Counted from the first letter of the stretch, positions 1-8,562 are shown. The stretch is DNA of 64,000 bases from Streptomyces fradiae ATCC 10745 = DSM 40063 (GCF_008704425.1 NZ_CP023696.1:3582501-3646500); one strand, 5' to 3'. The notes: generated from the sequence alone by a model not told the origin. Numbers and translations: made by a program.

Positions 1-1084
1 GAACGCCCTCGCGGGCGGGGCGCTGGTGCTGTGGCTGTTCCACCGGGACCTCACGGGCGGCGAGCGGCTGCTGCTGTGGTCCGTGAACGCCGCCGTCCTG
101 GCGGTCCTCGCCGGGGCGGCCGTGCTGGCCGACGACTTCGAGCGGGCCGCGCGGCACGCCGTCTACGGGGCGCACGCGCGGGTCGCCGTGCGCACGCACG
201 GCCAGGAGGTGGTCCTGACGGGGCCCCCGGACGGGCCGCCCGACCTGTACGTCGACGGGCGGCTGCGGGTCCGCGGCGGCGACCCGCGGCGCCACCATCC
301 GGCGCTCGTCCACCCCGCGATGCGGGGCCGGCACGCGCGCGTCCTCGTCCTGGGCGGCGGCGACGGGCTCGCCGTGCGGGAGGTGCTGCGGTACGCGGAC
401 GTGGAGTCGGTGACCGTCGTCGGACCGGATCCGATGGTCGTCCGGCTGGCCCGCACCGACCCGGCGCTGGCCCGGCTCAACGGCCACGCGTTCGGCGACC
501 GGCGGGTGCGCGTCGTGCCCGCCGAACCGTTCCACTGGCTGCGGACCGCGCGCGGCGGCACACCGTACGACGTGGTCGTCTCCGATCTGCCGCCACCCGC
601 CGGAGGGGCGGGCGCCACGCCGTACTCGCTGGAGTTCTACGGGCTGGCCGCCCGGCACCTCGCGGCCGGCGGGCGCCTCGCCGTGCACGCCGGGCCGCTG
701 CCGGAACGGCCGCGCGCCTACTGGACGGTGGAGGCGAGCCTGCGCGCGGCCGGGTTCACCACCCGGCCGTACACGGTGGCGGCACCGGCCGGCGGCGGGG
801 CGGCGTCGGGGCACGCGGAGGGTGCGGCGCCCACGACGGTGAGGGCGGGCGCAGGCCCGGCGGCGGGAGCGGACGCGGGCGGGGGGTACGACCGGGGCTT
901 CGTGCTGGCCGTGCCCGGTGACCCGCGCCGGACGCGCCCGCCCGCCCTGGGCGTCGCCGCCGGGGTGGACGGCGGCGGTGTGCCGTCGGCCGCCGCGCTG
1001 GAGGCGGGGGCGCGGCGGATGGAGCGCTCCCGGCCCCGCGCCCAGCCCCCGTCGACACTGACCCGCCCCCGCTACGGGCCCTGA
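1..1084 (+). CDS. Spermidine-synthase-like membrane protein (5' truncated by window edge)
   Basis: The open frame runs in from the left edge, so this is the C-terminal part only; the GTG at 26 is internal. The visible part starts with a hydrophobic segment ([20 protein letters not shown]), the end of a membrane domain. It is followed by a Rossmann methyltransferase-type fold with the SAM-binding glycine motif [14 protein letters not shown] (about nt 350-390), an acidic VVGPDP strand end, and [11 protein letters not shown], the aspartate position used in the spermidine synthase family. Actinobacterial proteins of this build, with N-terminal membrane helices and a SpeE-like domain, are annotated as polyamine aminopropyltransferases, but their substrate is usually unproven. 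The C-terminal 90 residues are Gly/Ala-rich and look unstructured. Confidence 0.85.
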   Translation, partial: NALAGGALVLWLFHRDLTGGERLLLWSVNAAVLAVLAGAAVLADDFERAARHAVYGAHARVAVRTHGQEVVLTGPPDGPPDLYVDGRLRVRGGDPRRHHPALVHPAMRGRHARVLVLGGGDGLAVREVLRYADVESVTVVGPDPMVVRLARTDPALARLNGHAFGDRRVRVVPAEPFHWLRTARGGTPYDVVVSDLPPPAGGAGATPYSLEFYGLAARHLAAGGRLAVHAGPLPERPRAYWTVEASLRAAGFTTRPYTVAAPAGGGAASGHAEGAAPTTVRAGAGPAAGADAGGGYDRGFVLAVPGDPRRTRPPALGVAAGVDGGGVPSAAALEAGARRMERSRPRAQPPSTLTRPRYGP

Positions 1085-1138
1085 ACCGGGGGCGGCCGGG
1101 GGGTAGGGGAGCGCCTCGCGTGGGTAGGCTCGACTGTC

Positions 1139-2296
1139 ATGGAGCATGAGGTGTTCGTTCCGGTCCCCGTGCCGTCCCTGCGAGCGGTCTTCGCCGACCC
1201 CGCACGCGTCGCCCGCTGCGTTCCGGGGCTCCAGCAGGACGCTGACGCGTCGGCCGACCCGCTGTCCGGCCGCCTCAAGGTGCGCGCCGGCGGGCACACC
1301 GTCACCTACCGCGGCGCGCTGCGGCTCGCCGCGCGGGACGACGGCGGGTACGACCTGTCCGGCGAGGGCGCGGAGGCGCGCGGCGGGGGCGGCGTGAGGG
1401 TGGCGCTCACCGCACGGCTCACTCCCGCCGACGGCGGTACCGACCTGGCCTTCACCGGCACCGCCGGCGCGGAGGGGCGCCTGGCGGAGATCCCCGCCGA
1501 CACGCTCACCACGACGGCGCGCCGCCTCCTCGACCGCTTCGGTGAAGCCCTCGCCGAGGAGGCCGGGGACGCCGGGCGGCCAGAACGGGCCGAAGGGGCC
1601 GGAGGGGCCGGAGGGGCCGCGAAGGCCGGGCAGGCCGCGCGGGCTGACGGCCCCGGCACGACGCCCCCGGACGCCGACGCGACCACCGGCGCGGCGACCG
1701 CCGACGCGACCGGCATCACCGATGCGACCGATGCCGCCGGGGACGGGGGCGGGGACGGTGTGCCGGACGACGACCACACGGCCGTCAAGGACGGAGCCAC
1801 CGCCTCCGAGGCCGTGCGCGCCGACGCGGACGCCGACGTGGCCGACCTGGACAACGTGGACCTGGACGTGGACGACGACGGCGTGGACGACGGGGCCGTC
1901 GGCGCCGCCGGTCCGGAGGGCGCCGCGCCCGCCGGCGGGGTGTTCGGCACGCCCGTCCCGCCCTCCTCGCTGGACCCGGACGCAGCGGACGACTACGGCG
2001 ACGACCTGCCCGGCGACGACCTCCGCGCGGACGGCTTCCCCGAGGAGGGCCCGTCCTCGGCCGGCGCCGAGCCGCCCGCCGAGGCCGCGCACGCCCGGCG
2101 GACGATGATCGGCCGCAGCGCCGAGGAGGTCGACCACGCCCCGCCGCGCGGCCGGTACGCGCCGGTGCCCGGTCCGGACGCGCACGGCCGCGCCCATGCG
2201 CTGCGCCTGCTCGTACCCGCCGCCGCCCTGGTCCTGGCCTCGGCCGTCGTCCTCGTACGCCTGCTGCGGCACCGCACGCGGCGGCCGCGCGCGTAG
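1139..2296 (+). CDS. SRPBCC / CoxG-like protein with C-terminal membrane anchor
   Basis: Residues 1-145 form an SRPBCC (START-like) domain of the carbon monoxide dehydrogenase subunit G type: MEHEVFVPVPVPSLRAVFADP, then ARCVPGLQ and a C-terminal helix TTTARRLLDRFGEAL. Residues 146-350 are a long Ala/Asp/Gly-rich acidic linker with almost no predicted order. A hydrophobic helix at about 355-375 ends in a basic tail (RHRTRRPRA), so the domain is probably tethered to the inside of the membrane. CoxG proteins help maturation or membrane attachment of molybdenum hydroxylases, but no cox genes are nearby, so the partner is unknown. It starts 54 bases after the preceding gene; ATG chosen as the first codon of the conserved domain. 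Confidence 0.8.
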   Translation: MEHEVFVPVPVPSLRAVFADPARVARCVPGLQQDADASADPLSGRLKVRAGGHTVTYRGALRLAARDDGGYDLSGEGAEARGGGGVRVALTARLTPADGGTDLAFTGTAGAEGRLAEIPADTLTTTARRLLDRFGEALAEEAGDAGRPERAEGAGGAGGAAKAGQAARADGPGTTPPDADATTGAATADATGITDATDAAGDGGGDGVPDDDHTAVKDGATASEAVRADADADVADLDNVDLDVDDDGVDDGAVGAAGPEGAAPAGGVFGTPVPPSSLDPDAADDYGDDLPGDDLRADGFPEEGPSSAGAEPPAEAAHARRTMIGRSAEEVDHAPPRGRYAPVPGPDAHGRAHALRLLVPAAALVLASAVVLVRLLRHRTRRPRA

Positions 2297-2307
2297 GGTC
2301 GGGCGGT

Positions 2308-3135
2308 GTGAGCATGAGCGAAGAAGAGGTCCGGCTCGCCGCCGGAGACGTCGAGTTGACCATCACGCCGGGCAACGGCTGCCGCGTCGCGAGCCTGCGC
2401 GTGGGCGATGACGAACTGCTGCGCCAGGGCGAGCGGTACGGCAGCTTCCCGATGGTCCCCTGGTGCGGGCGGACCGCCGGGGGCACGTTCCTGAACGGTG
2501 CGACGCGGCACCGGCTGCCGGTCGACGCCCCGCCGCACGCCATCCACGGCACCGGCCGGGGCACCGCGTGGCGCACGGTCCGCGCCGAGAAGGCGGAGGC
2601 GGCCTTCACCTACGACCTGGCCGACCCGTGGCCGTACCCCGGCCGGGTCACCCAGGAGTTCGAGCTGACCGACGACTCGCTCACCATGCGGATGGGCGTC
2701 GAGACGTACGGCGACTCGTTCCCGGCGCAGGCCGGGTGGCACCCGTGGTTCCAGCGCGTGATCGGCGGCAGCGCGGTCGAGATCGCGTTCACGCCCGAGT
2801 GGCAGGAGGAGCGCGGCGACGACCACCTCCCCACGGGCCGCCGCATCGAGCCCCGGCCCGGCCCCTGGGACGACTGCTTCGGCATGCCGGACGGGGTGGA
2901 CGTCACCCTCACCTGGCCGGAGCGGCTGGAGCTCAAGGTCACCAGCCGCACCCCGTGGGTCGTCGTGTACGACGAGCAGGAGGCGGCCGTGTGCGTGGAG
3001 CCGCAGTCGGGCCCGCCCAACGGGCTGAACACCGCGCCGCGCCTGGTCACGCCCATCGACCCGCTCGAGATCGCCTCCACCTGGACGTGGCGCCGCCCGG
3101 CGACCGGGGGAGAGGGCCGCACCGGGGCCGCTTAA
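2308..3135 (+). CDS. Aldose 1-epimerase family protein
   Basis: This is a 275-residue galactose-mutarotase-like protein. His77 and His80 lie in PPHAIHGTGRG, a second conserved His sits in AGWHPWF, and the C-terminal catalytic glutamate is in CVEPQSGPPNGLN, which together match the family's acid/base residues. It should interconvert alpha and beta anomers of a hexose or a related sugar; substrate cannot be told from sequence. The GTG at 2308 and the ATG at 2314 are both in frame with little Shine-Dalgarno signal, so the start is uncertain by two codons. It lies between the CoxG-like gene (11 bases) and pyrE (9 bases), suggesting co-transcription. Confidence 0.88.
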   Translation: MSMSEEEVRLAAGDVELTITPGNGCRVASLRVGDDELLRQGERYGSFPMVPWCGRTAGGTFLNGATRHRLPVDAPPHAIHGTGRGTAWRTVRAEKAEAAFTYDLADPWPYPGRVTQEFELTDDSLTMRMGVETYGDSFPAQAGWHPWFQRVIGGSAVEIAFTPEWQEERGDDHLPTGRRIEPRPGPWDDCFGMPDGVDVTLTWPERLELKVTSRTPWVVVYDEQEAAVCVEPQSGPPNGLNTAPRLVTPIDPLEIASTWTWRRPATGGEGRTGAA

Positions 3136-3144
3136 GCTCGGAGC

Positions 3145-3693
3145 ATGACTGACGCACGAGCGGATCTGCTCCAGCAGATCAAGGACAAGGCCGTGGTGCA
3201 CGGCAGGGTGACCCTCTCCTCGGGTCTGGAGGCCGACTACTACGTCGACCTCCGCCGGATCACGCTGGACGGCGCCGCCGCGCCGCTCGTCGGTCAGGTC
3301 ATGCTCGATCTGACCGCCGACCTCGACTTCGACGCGGTCGGCGGCCTCACCCTGGGCGCCGACCCGGTCGCGACGTCGATGCTGCACGCCGCCGCCGCGA
3401 AGGGCCGCACGCTGGACGCGTTCGTCGTCCGCAAGGCCGCCAAGGCGCACGGCATGCAGCGCCGCGTCGAGGGCCCGGACATCAAGGGCCGCCGCGTGCT
3501 GGTGGTGGAGGACACCTCCACCACCGGCGGCTCCCCGCTGACCGCCGTCGAGGCGGTCCGGGAGGCCGGCGCGGAGGTCGTCGCGGTCGCCACGATCGTG
3601 GACCGGGCCACCGGCGCCGGGGAGAAGATCAGTGGGACGGCCGGGGTGCCGTACCGGTTCGCGTACGCGCTGGACGAGCTCGGTCTCGGCTGA
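3145..3693 (+). CDS. pyrE: Orotate phosphoribosyltransferase
   Basis: Condenses orotate with PRPP to give OMP in pyrimidine synthesis. The 182-residue protein has the PRPP-binding loop VLVVEDTSTTGGSPL at 118-132, the substrate-loop region around FVVRKAAKAHGMQR (93-106), and the usual family length. It begins nine bases after the aldose epimerase stop and is followed by a perfect palindrome that carries a parS site. Unlike Escherichia coli, no other pyr genes are adjacent. Confidence 0.95.
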   Translation: MTDARADLLQQIKDKAVVHGRVTLSSGLEADYYVDLRRITLDGAAAPLVGQVMLDLTADLDFDAVGGLTLGADPVATSMLHAAAAKGRTLDAFVVRKAAKAHGMQRRVEGPDIKGRRVLVVEDTSTTGGSPLTAVEAVREAGAEVVAVATIVDRATGAGEKISGTAGVPYRFAYALDELGLG

Positions 3694-3720
3694 GCCCCCG
3701 CTGACCTGCGGCTCCATGGA

Positions 3721-3754
3721 GGCGGGCGCTGTTTCACGTGAAACAGCGCCCGCC
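3721..3754 (+). terminator. Perfect 34-bp palindrome downstream of pyrE with parS core
   Basis: The 34 bases are exactly self-complementary with no loop sequence. The arms begin ggcgggcgctg and are followed by a short T-rich tract (tttcgtct). It is well placed to end pyrE transcripts. Its centre is the parS site described separately, so a termination structure and a chromosome-segregation site appear to share the same bases. A perfect dyad could only form a stable RNA hairpin by opening a few central bases, so terminator function is inferred. Confidence 0.7.
3731..3744. promoter_or_regulatory. parS: parS centromere site (ParB binding)
   Basis: GTTTCACGTGAAAC is an exact match to the 14-bp Streptomyces parS core, and the flanking T and A also match the 16-bp Bacillus consensus. 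ParB loads here and spreads, and ParA segregates the complex. In Streptomyces most sites sit within a few hundred kilobases of oriC, which places this window in the origin-proximal half of the chromosome. I saw no second exact copy in the window. Confidence 0.92.
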
Positions 3755-3893
3755 TTTCGTCTGCCGTGGGCGGCTGGAGGTGTCCAGGGGGTGGAGCCTC
3801 GGAGCCCTTCTGGGAAGATGGGTGCGACGATGACGTCGCCCCCAGGTCAGGGATCAGCAACGCACGCAACCGCAGATCACAAGGAGCGGACAG

Positions 3894-4916
3894 ATGCCCA
3901 TCGCAACCCCCGAGGTCTACAACGAGATGCTCGACCGGGCGAAGGCAGGCAAGTTCGCCTACCCGGCCATCAACGTGACGTCGTCGCAGACCCTGCACGC
4001 CGCCCTGCGCGGTTTCGCCGAGGCCGAGAGCGACGGCATCATCCAGATCTCGACCGGAGGCGCTGAGTTCCTGGGCGGCCAGCACAACAAGGACATGGTG
4101 ACCGGCGCGGTCGCCCTGGCCGAGTTCGCCCACATCGTGGCCGCGAAGTACGACATCACGGTCGCGCTCCACACCGACCACTGCCCGAAGGACAAGCTGG
4201 ACGGCTACGTCCGGCCGCTGATCGCCGTCTCCGCCGAGCGCGTCGCCAAGGGCCAGGACCCGCTGTTCCAGTCCCACATGTGGGACGGCTCCGCCGAGAC
4301 CCTCGCCGACAACCTGGCCATCGGCCAGGAGCTGCTGGCCCAGGCCGCCGCCGCCAAGATCATCCTTGAGGTCGAGATCACCCCGACCGGCGGCGAGGAG
4401 GACGGTGTCACCCACGAGATCAACGACGAGCTGTACACGACCGTGGACGACGCGATCCGCACGGCCGAGGCGCTCGGCCTGGGCGAGAAGGGCCGCTACC
4501 TGCTCGCCGCGTCCTTCGGCAACGTCCACGGCGTCTACAAGCCGGGCAACGTCGTCCTCCGCCCCGAGCTGCTGAAGGACCTCCAGCAGGGTGTGTCGGA
4601 GCGCTTCGGCAAGGCCGACCCCTTCGACTTCGTCTTCCACGGCGGCTCCGGCTCCACGCAGGAGGAGATCGCCACCGCGCTGGAGAACGGCGTCGTGAAG
4701 ATGAACCTCGACACCGACACGCAGTACGCCTTCACGCGTCCGGTGGCGGACCACATGTTCAAGAACTACGACGGCGTCCTGAAGGTCGACGGCGAGGTCG
4801 GCTCGAAGAAGACGTACGACCCGCGCACCTGGGGCAAGCTGGCCGAGGCCGGTATGGCCCAGCGTGTCGCCGAGGCCTGCCAGGCGCTCCGCTCGGCGGG
4901 CACGAAGCTGAAGTAG
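3894..4916 (+). CDS. fbaA: Class II fructose-bisphosphate aldolase
   Basis: Zn-dependent cleavage of fructose 1,6-bisphosphate into DHAP and glyceraldehyde 3-phosphate (glycolysis and gluconeogenesis). The 340 residues match the long class IIA subtype. Key motifs are HTDHC (93-97, catalytic Asp and zinc His), LEVEITPTGGEEDG, SFGNVHGVYKPG with a zinc His, FHGGSGS (phosphate binding) and KMNLDTDTQYAF. A strong AAGGAG at 3881-3886 precedes the ATG by seven bases. It has its own upstream region after the parS palindrome and two hairpins after its stop, so it is probably monocistronic. Confidence 0.96.
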   Translation: MPIATPEVYNEMLDRAKAGKFAYPAINVTSSQTLHAALRGFAEAESDGIIQISTGGAEFLGGQHNKDMVTGAVALAEFAHIVAAKYDITVALHTDHCPKDKLDGYVRPLIAVSAERVAKGQDPLFQSHMWDGSAETLADNLAIGQELLAQAAAAKIILEVEITPTGGEEDGVTHEINDELYTTVDDAIRTAEALGLGEKGRYLLAASFGNVHGVYKPGNVVLRPELLKDLQQGVSERFGKADPFDFVFHGGSGSTQEEIATALENGVVKMNLDTDTQYAFTRPVADHMFKNYDGVLKVDGEVGSKKTYDPRTWGKLAEAGMAQRVAEACQALRSAGTKLK

Positions 4917-4925
4917 GCGCGGGCG

Positions 4926-4999
4926 GGTGGGGCGTCGTACGGCGCCCCGCCACCGCACCCGGCGGGCCCGGCATCGCACAGCGGCGGTGCCGGGCCCGC
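4926..4999 (+). terminator. Two stem-loops after fbaA
   Basis: The first hairpin is 4926-4951, a 9-bp stem (ggtggggcg / cgccccgcc with one G-T pair). The second is 4962-4999, a perfect 12-bp stem (gcgggcccggca / tgccgggcccgc) around a 14-base loop. Both lie just after the aldolase stop and before the next gene's ribosome site. No U-tract follows, as is common for Streptomyces terminators. Confidence 0.65.
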
Positions 5000-5152
5000 T
5001 CCGTTCCACGATCGGCCGAAGCGGCCGGAGCGGCCCATGCCGCCGAGCCGGCCGGGCGGCCCGAGCCCGCCGAGCCCGCGGGGCCACGGCCCGGCCTGCC
5101 CGGCGGCCCGGTGGCCGCGCGTTCTCGCGACCTCGACCCGCAGGAGGGCACC

Positions 5153-6322
5153 ATGGAGCACGAACCGGCGTACGACTTCGACACGGTGGTGGGGATACGC
5201 GGCACCGGCTCGTTCCAGTGGGACGTGCTGCCCGAGCTGTACGGCGAGCCGGACCTGGTGCCGTTCACCATCTCCGACATGGACTTCCCCCTCGCGCCCG
5301 AGGTGCTGGACGCCGTGCGCCGGCGCGTCGAGCGCGGGGTGTTCGGCTACACCGACTGGCGGCACACCGGCTTCCCGGAGGCCGTACGGGACTGGTACGC
5401 GCGCCGCCACGGCGTGGACGTCGACCCGGCCGCGCTGGTCTTCGCGCCGTCGGTGGTGAGCCAGCTCGCGCAGCTCCTGCGGATGTGGACGGAGCCCGGT
5501 GACGGCGTGGTGGTGCACACCCCGACGTACGACGGGTTCCTGAAGGCGCTCGACGCGCACGGGCGGCGGCTGAGGGGCGTACCCGTCGGCGACACCGAGG
5601 CCCTGGAACGGGAGCTGGCCCGGCCCGACAGCCGGATGCTGCTGCTGTGCTCGCCGCACAACCCGACCGGCCGGGTGTGGACGGGGGCGGAGCTGGCGGC
5701 GTTCGCGGCGCTGGCGGAGCGGTACGACGTGGCCGTCGTCAGCGACGAGATCCACGCGGACCTGACACACGAGGGGCACCGGCATGTGCCGTGGCCGTCG
5801 GTCGCCCCGCGCGGCTCGCGCTGGGCGCTGGTCTCGTCCGGCTCCAAGGCGTTCAACTTCCCGGCCCTGAACGCCGCCTACGGGATCGTCGGCGACCCGG
5901 ACGACCGCACCGAGTTCGAGCGGCGCGTGGAGCGCGCGGAGGGGCTGAACTCGCCGTCGGCGCTCGGGCTCGCCGCGCACACCGCCGCGTACCGGCACGG
6001 CGCGCCCTGGCTGGACCGGCTCCTGCCGTACGTGCGGGGCAATCTGCGGCTGCTCGCCGACCGGCTGGAGGAGGCGTTCCCCGGCCGCGCCCTGTACGCG
6101 CCCCCGCAGGCCGGGTACCTGGCGTGGCTGGACCTGCGGCCGCTGGGCGTGGACGACGAGGCGTTCGGCCAGGAGCTGGTCGCGCGCGAGAAGGTCGCCG
6201 TGCGGCCGGGCGCCGTGTACGGCGCCGACGGGTTCGTGCGGATCAACCTGGGGTGCCCCCGCTCCAAGGCCGCGCACGGGGTGGACGCGGTGGTCCGCAC
6301 CCTGGCCCGCATGGCGGTGTGA
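5153..6322 (+). CDS. MalY/PatB-type PLP aminotransferase (probable C-S lyase)
   Basis: A fold type I PLP enzyme of 389 residues. SPHNPTG (167-173), VVSDEIHADL with Asp198, and the PLP lysine Lys232 in SSGSKAFNFP are the signature of the MalY/PatB cystathionine beta-lyase group rather than classical aspartate aminotransferases. Expected activity is beta-elimination of cystathionine or other sulfur amino acids, though some members are true transaminases. ATG at 5153 is chosen because GGAGG (5143-5147) lies six bases upstream; an in-frame GTG at 5111 has no such site. A perfect 28-bp palindrome overlaps its stop. Confidence 0.88.
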   Translation: MEHEPAYDFDTVVGIRGTGSFQWDVLPELYGEPDLVPFTISDMDFPLAPEVLDAVRRRVERGVFGYTDWRHTGFPEAVRDWYARRHGVDVDPAALVFAPSVVSQLAQLLRMWTEPGDGVVVHTPTYDGFLKALDAHGRRLRGVPVGDTEALERELARPDSRMLLLCSPHNPTGRVWTGAELAAFAALAERYDVAVVSDEIHADLTHEGHRHVPWPSVAPRGSRWALVSSGSKAFNFPALNAAYGIVGDPDDRTEFERRVERAEGLNSPSALGLAAHTAAYRHGAPWLDRLLPYVRGNLRLLADRLEEAFPGRALYAPPQAGYLAWLDLRPLGVDDEAFGQELVAREKVAVRPGAVYGADGFVRINLGCPRSKAAHGVDAVVRTLARMAV

Positions 6323-6344
6323 CCGCCCGGCCGGGCGGTCACAC
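6317..6344. terminator. Bidirectional terminator between convergent genes
   Basis: A perfect 28-bp palindrome (gtgtgaccgcccgg and its complement) begins within the last codons of the aminotransferase gene and lies before the end of the convergent DUF3151 gene. The position and symmetry suit termination from both sides. Confidence 0.7.
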
Positions 6345-6395
6345 CGCGGCCGGGCGGGCGGGGCGCAGCCGCCGCGCGTCGGCGCGACGGTCGCG

Positions 6396-6815
6396 TCAGC
6401 GCGTCAGTTCGTCGTACGCCTCGGCGCTGCTGTCCCGGAGGAACTGCCGGCAGCGCTCCGCCTCGTCCTTCTCGCCGATCTCGCCGGCCGCACGGGCGAG
6501 GGCGGCGAGGCAGCGCAGGAACCCGCGGTTGGGCCGGTGCTCCCACGGGATGGGCCCGTGGCCCTTCCAGCCGGCCCGGCGCAGCGCGTCCAGGCCCCGG
6601 TGGTAGCCGGTGCGGGCGTACGCGTACGACTCGATCACCCGCCCCGCCTCGAAGGCGTCGTCGGCGAGCATGGCCCAGGCGAGCGAGAAGGTGGGGTGCT
6701 GCGCCGCGACCTCGGCCGGGGACTGGGACTCCTCTCCCAGCAGGCGGTACGCCTCCTCGTTCTCCGGGAGGTGCGTCGGGTCCGGGCCGCCGAGCAGGTT
6801 CTTGTGCGTCGTCAT
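6396..6815 (-). CDS. DUF3151 family protein
   Basis: A soluble 139-residue protein beginning MTTHKNLLGGPDPTHLPE. It is all-alpha in appearance, with aromatic/Arg-rich helices such as ESYAYARTGYHRGLDALRRAGWKG and PNRGFLRCLAALARAAGEIGEKDEAERC, which resemble a degenerate TPR-like pair. This matches DUF3151, a family conserved in actinobacteria near fba, with no assigned biochemical role. ATG at 6815 gives the family's usual N-terminus; the much longer open frame upstream is a GC artefact. Convergent with the MalY-type gene. Confidence 0.85.
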   Translation of the reverse strand: MTTHKNLLGGPDPTHLPENEEAYRLLGEESQSPAEVAAQHPTFSLAWAMLADDAFEAGRVIESYAYARTGYHRGLDALRRAGWKGHGPIPWEHRPNRGFLRCLAALARAAGEIGEKDEAERCRQFLRDSSAEAYDELTR

Positions 6816-6853
6816 GGCGCCAGTCTGCCACCTGCCCGCGGGGCCGCGGGGGG

Positions 6854-7138
6854 TCAGGCGGGGGCGTAGGTGAGGCAGTCGACCTCGCTCTGCTGGTAGC
6901 CCACGGTGATGCCCGGGGCGCGGCACTCGTAGTCGGTGTTGTGACGGCAGGAGGAGACCTTGCACGCGCCCACCCGGCCGGTGTTGGACGGGTCGCCGCC
7001 CTTGTGCCGTGAGGTGAAGAAGGTGTCGCACTGCGGGTTCCGGGCGTCGCCCACGGTGATGGCGAGGGCGTGGCAGGCGTGGTCCCGGTTGTAGGCGCAG
7101 TCCTCGACCGCGCATGCGTTGATGACGGGCATATCCAT
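6854..7138 (-). CDS. Tandem DUF1540 cysteine-rich protein
   Basis: This 94-residue protein is two back-to-back DUF1540 units. Unit 1 (about 9-41) is C-x4-C-x7-C-x14-C with AITVG between the last two cysteines; unit 2 (about 59-91) is C-x4-C-x7-C-x15-C with GITVG. The eight regularly spaced cysteines suggest two small metal-binding or disulfide knuckles. GAGGAG lies upstream of the ATG on the minus strand. It sits 38 bases upstream of the DUF3151 gene in the same direction, so the two may be co-transcribed. Function is unknown for the family. Confidence 0.85.
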   Translation of the reverse strand: MDMPVINACAVEDCAYNRDHACHALAITVGDARNPQCDTFFTSRHKGGDPSNTGRVGACKVSSCRHNTDYECRAPGITVGYQQSEVDCLTYAPA

Positions 7139-7541
7139 GACGTCGGTCTCCTCGGGTCGGTGCCTCCTCCCGCGCCTTGGGGGCCGCGCGGGGGCGGGCG
7201 GAGCGCGGTGGCCGCCTCCGTCGGGCGCCGCGGCCACCAGGTCGAGCATCGGTGCGGGAGCCGTCGCGGGCCACCGGGCGGGGGCCGAACGGGGGCGCTG
7301 ACGGACCGCGCGGCGCGGTCGTGGCCGGTGCCTGCGCGGGTGTGCGCGGGTCGGCGCGGCGCGGCCGGAACCGCCGTGTGTGCGGGTGCGTACGGGCCTC
7401 CGTCGGTGGCGGAGGCCCAACGGGCCTGTGGCCGGGGCCACTCGGGGAGCGTGTCCGAACCGGCCGGTACGATCGCACAGAACATCGAATTCCTGTGCCG
7501 GACCACCCCCCACCCGGCCACGACACGGGGAGAGGTCTGCA

Positions 7542-8453
7542 GTGGGCAAGCGAGGAGCGCCCGCCTCGCGGCGTCGGCGCGGCAAACGGGTGCCCCCCGG
7601 CCGGGGAGCCCGGGGCCGGGGCGGCGCCCGCCGGCCGTTGGGCCGCATCGTGCTCGCGGGCGCCGCGTTCGGCGTCCTGTCCCTGGGCGGCGGCGCCGCC
7701 CTGGCGCACTGGCACGCCGGAGGCGAGCCGGCCGCCGCCTCCCGCCCGGCCGCCGCTCCCCCGCCGTCGCCCGGCGCCTCCGCCGTCCGCTCCCCGCAGC
7801 CGCCGCCACCGTCCCCGAAGGCCGGCGCCTCCCCCTCGCCGTTGCCGTCGAAGAGCGCCGAGGAGGAGCCGGACCCGCCCGCCACCGTGCCGCTCACGGG
7901 GGCCGGCACGTTCACCACGGCCCAGGCGTCCGGCGAGAAGACCGGCACGGGCCCCCTGCGGCGCTACCGGGTCCAGGTCGAGGACGGCAGCGGGGTGTCG
8001 GCCGCCGACGCCGCCCGTGAGATCGAGGGGATCCTCGCCCACCCGCGCGGCTGGGCCGCCCACGGGCGGGGCACGTTCCAGCTGGTCAGCGCGAACGCCG
8101 ACTTCGTCATCAGGATCGCGACCCCGAAGACCGCCGACAAGCTGTGCCTCGCCCAGGGCCTCGACACCCGAGGCGAGTACAACTGCGAGACGACCGAGGG
8201 CGTCGTGGTGAACCTCAAGCGGTGGCTGCGGGGCTCCCCGACCTTCACCGGCACCCCCGCCGAGTACCGGCACCTGATCATCAATCACGAGGTGGGGCAC
8301 GAGATCGGCATCCGCACCCACATGACCTGCCCCGGCCCCGGCAAGCCCGCGCCGGTCATGATGCAGCAGATCAAGGGGCTGCGCGGCTGCGTCTCCAACG
8401 CCTGGCCGTACGACGAGAACGGCCGTTACATCACGGGCCCGGTCGTGCCATGA
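7542..8453 (+). CDS. DUF3152 secreted zinc-protease-like protein
   Basis: A 303-residue exported protein: Arg/Lys-rich cytoplasmic N-terminus (1-34), one signal-anchor helix (35-56), a Pro/Ser/Ala linker (60-118), then a C-terminal domain. His249-Glu250-x2-His253-x2-Gly-x3-His260 fits the metzincin zinc signature HExxHxxGxxH, and Met273-Met274 could provide the Met-turn. Cys202, 215, 263 and 283 could form two disulfides in the extracellular space. DUF3152 proteins have no proven substrate. GTG at 7542 follows GGAGAGG (7529-7535); longer upstream frames lack a site. Confidence 0.85.
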   Translation: MGKRGAPASRRRRGKRVPPGRGARGRGGARRPLGRIVLAGAAFGVLSLGGGAALAHWHAGGEPAAASRPAAAPPPSPGASAVRSPQPPPPSPKAGASPSPLPSKSAEEEPDPPATVPLTGAGTFTTAQASGEKTGTGPLRRYRVQVEDGSGVSAADAAREIEGILAHPRGWAAHGRGTFQLVSANADFVIRIATPKTADKLCLAQGLDTRGEYNCETTEGVVVNLKRWLRGSPTFTGTPAEYRHLIINHEVGHEIGIRTHMTCPGPGKPAPVMMQQIKGLRGCVSNAWPYDENGRYITGPVVP

Positions 8454-8460
8454 TGCGCGT

Positions 8461-8491
8461 GGGACCGCAGGCGCCGATCGCGCCCGGTCCC
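8461..8491 (+). terminator. Stem-loop after the DUF3152 gene
   Basis: gggaccg pairs with cggtccc and ggcgc pairs with gcgcc around a 5-base loop, with a two-base bulge on the left arm. It starts seven bases after the stop codon and precedes kynA. Confidence 0.6.
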
Positions 8492-8562
8492 GAGGGGACC
8501 GGGGCTCCACCCTGCGGAAGGAGCAGACCGCTACCCGGTAGCACGCATTGACGGAGACAGCG

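Noticed and set aside
3294-5087. A 597-codon minus-strand open frame across pyrE and fbaA
   Set aside because: Mirror image of high-GC third positions in two certain genes; its product is His/Arg/Gly-rich with no domain and no ribosome site.
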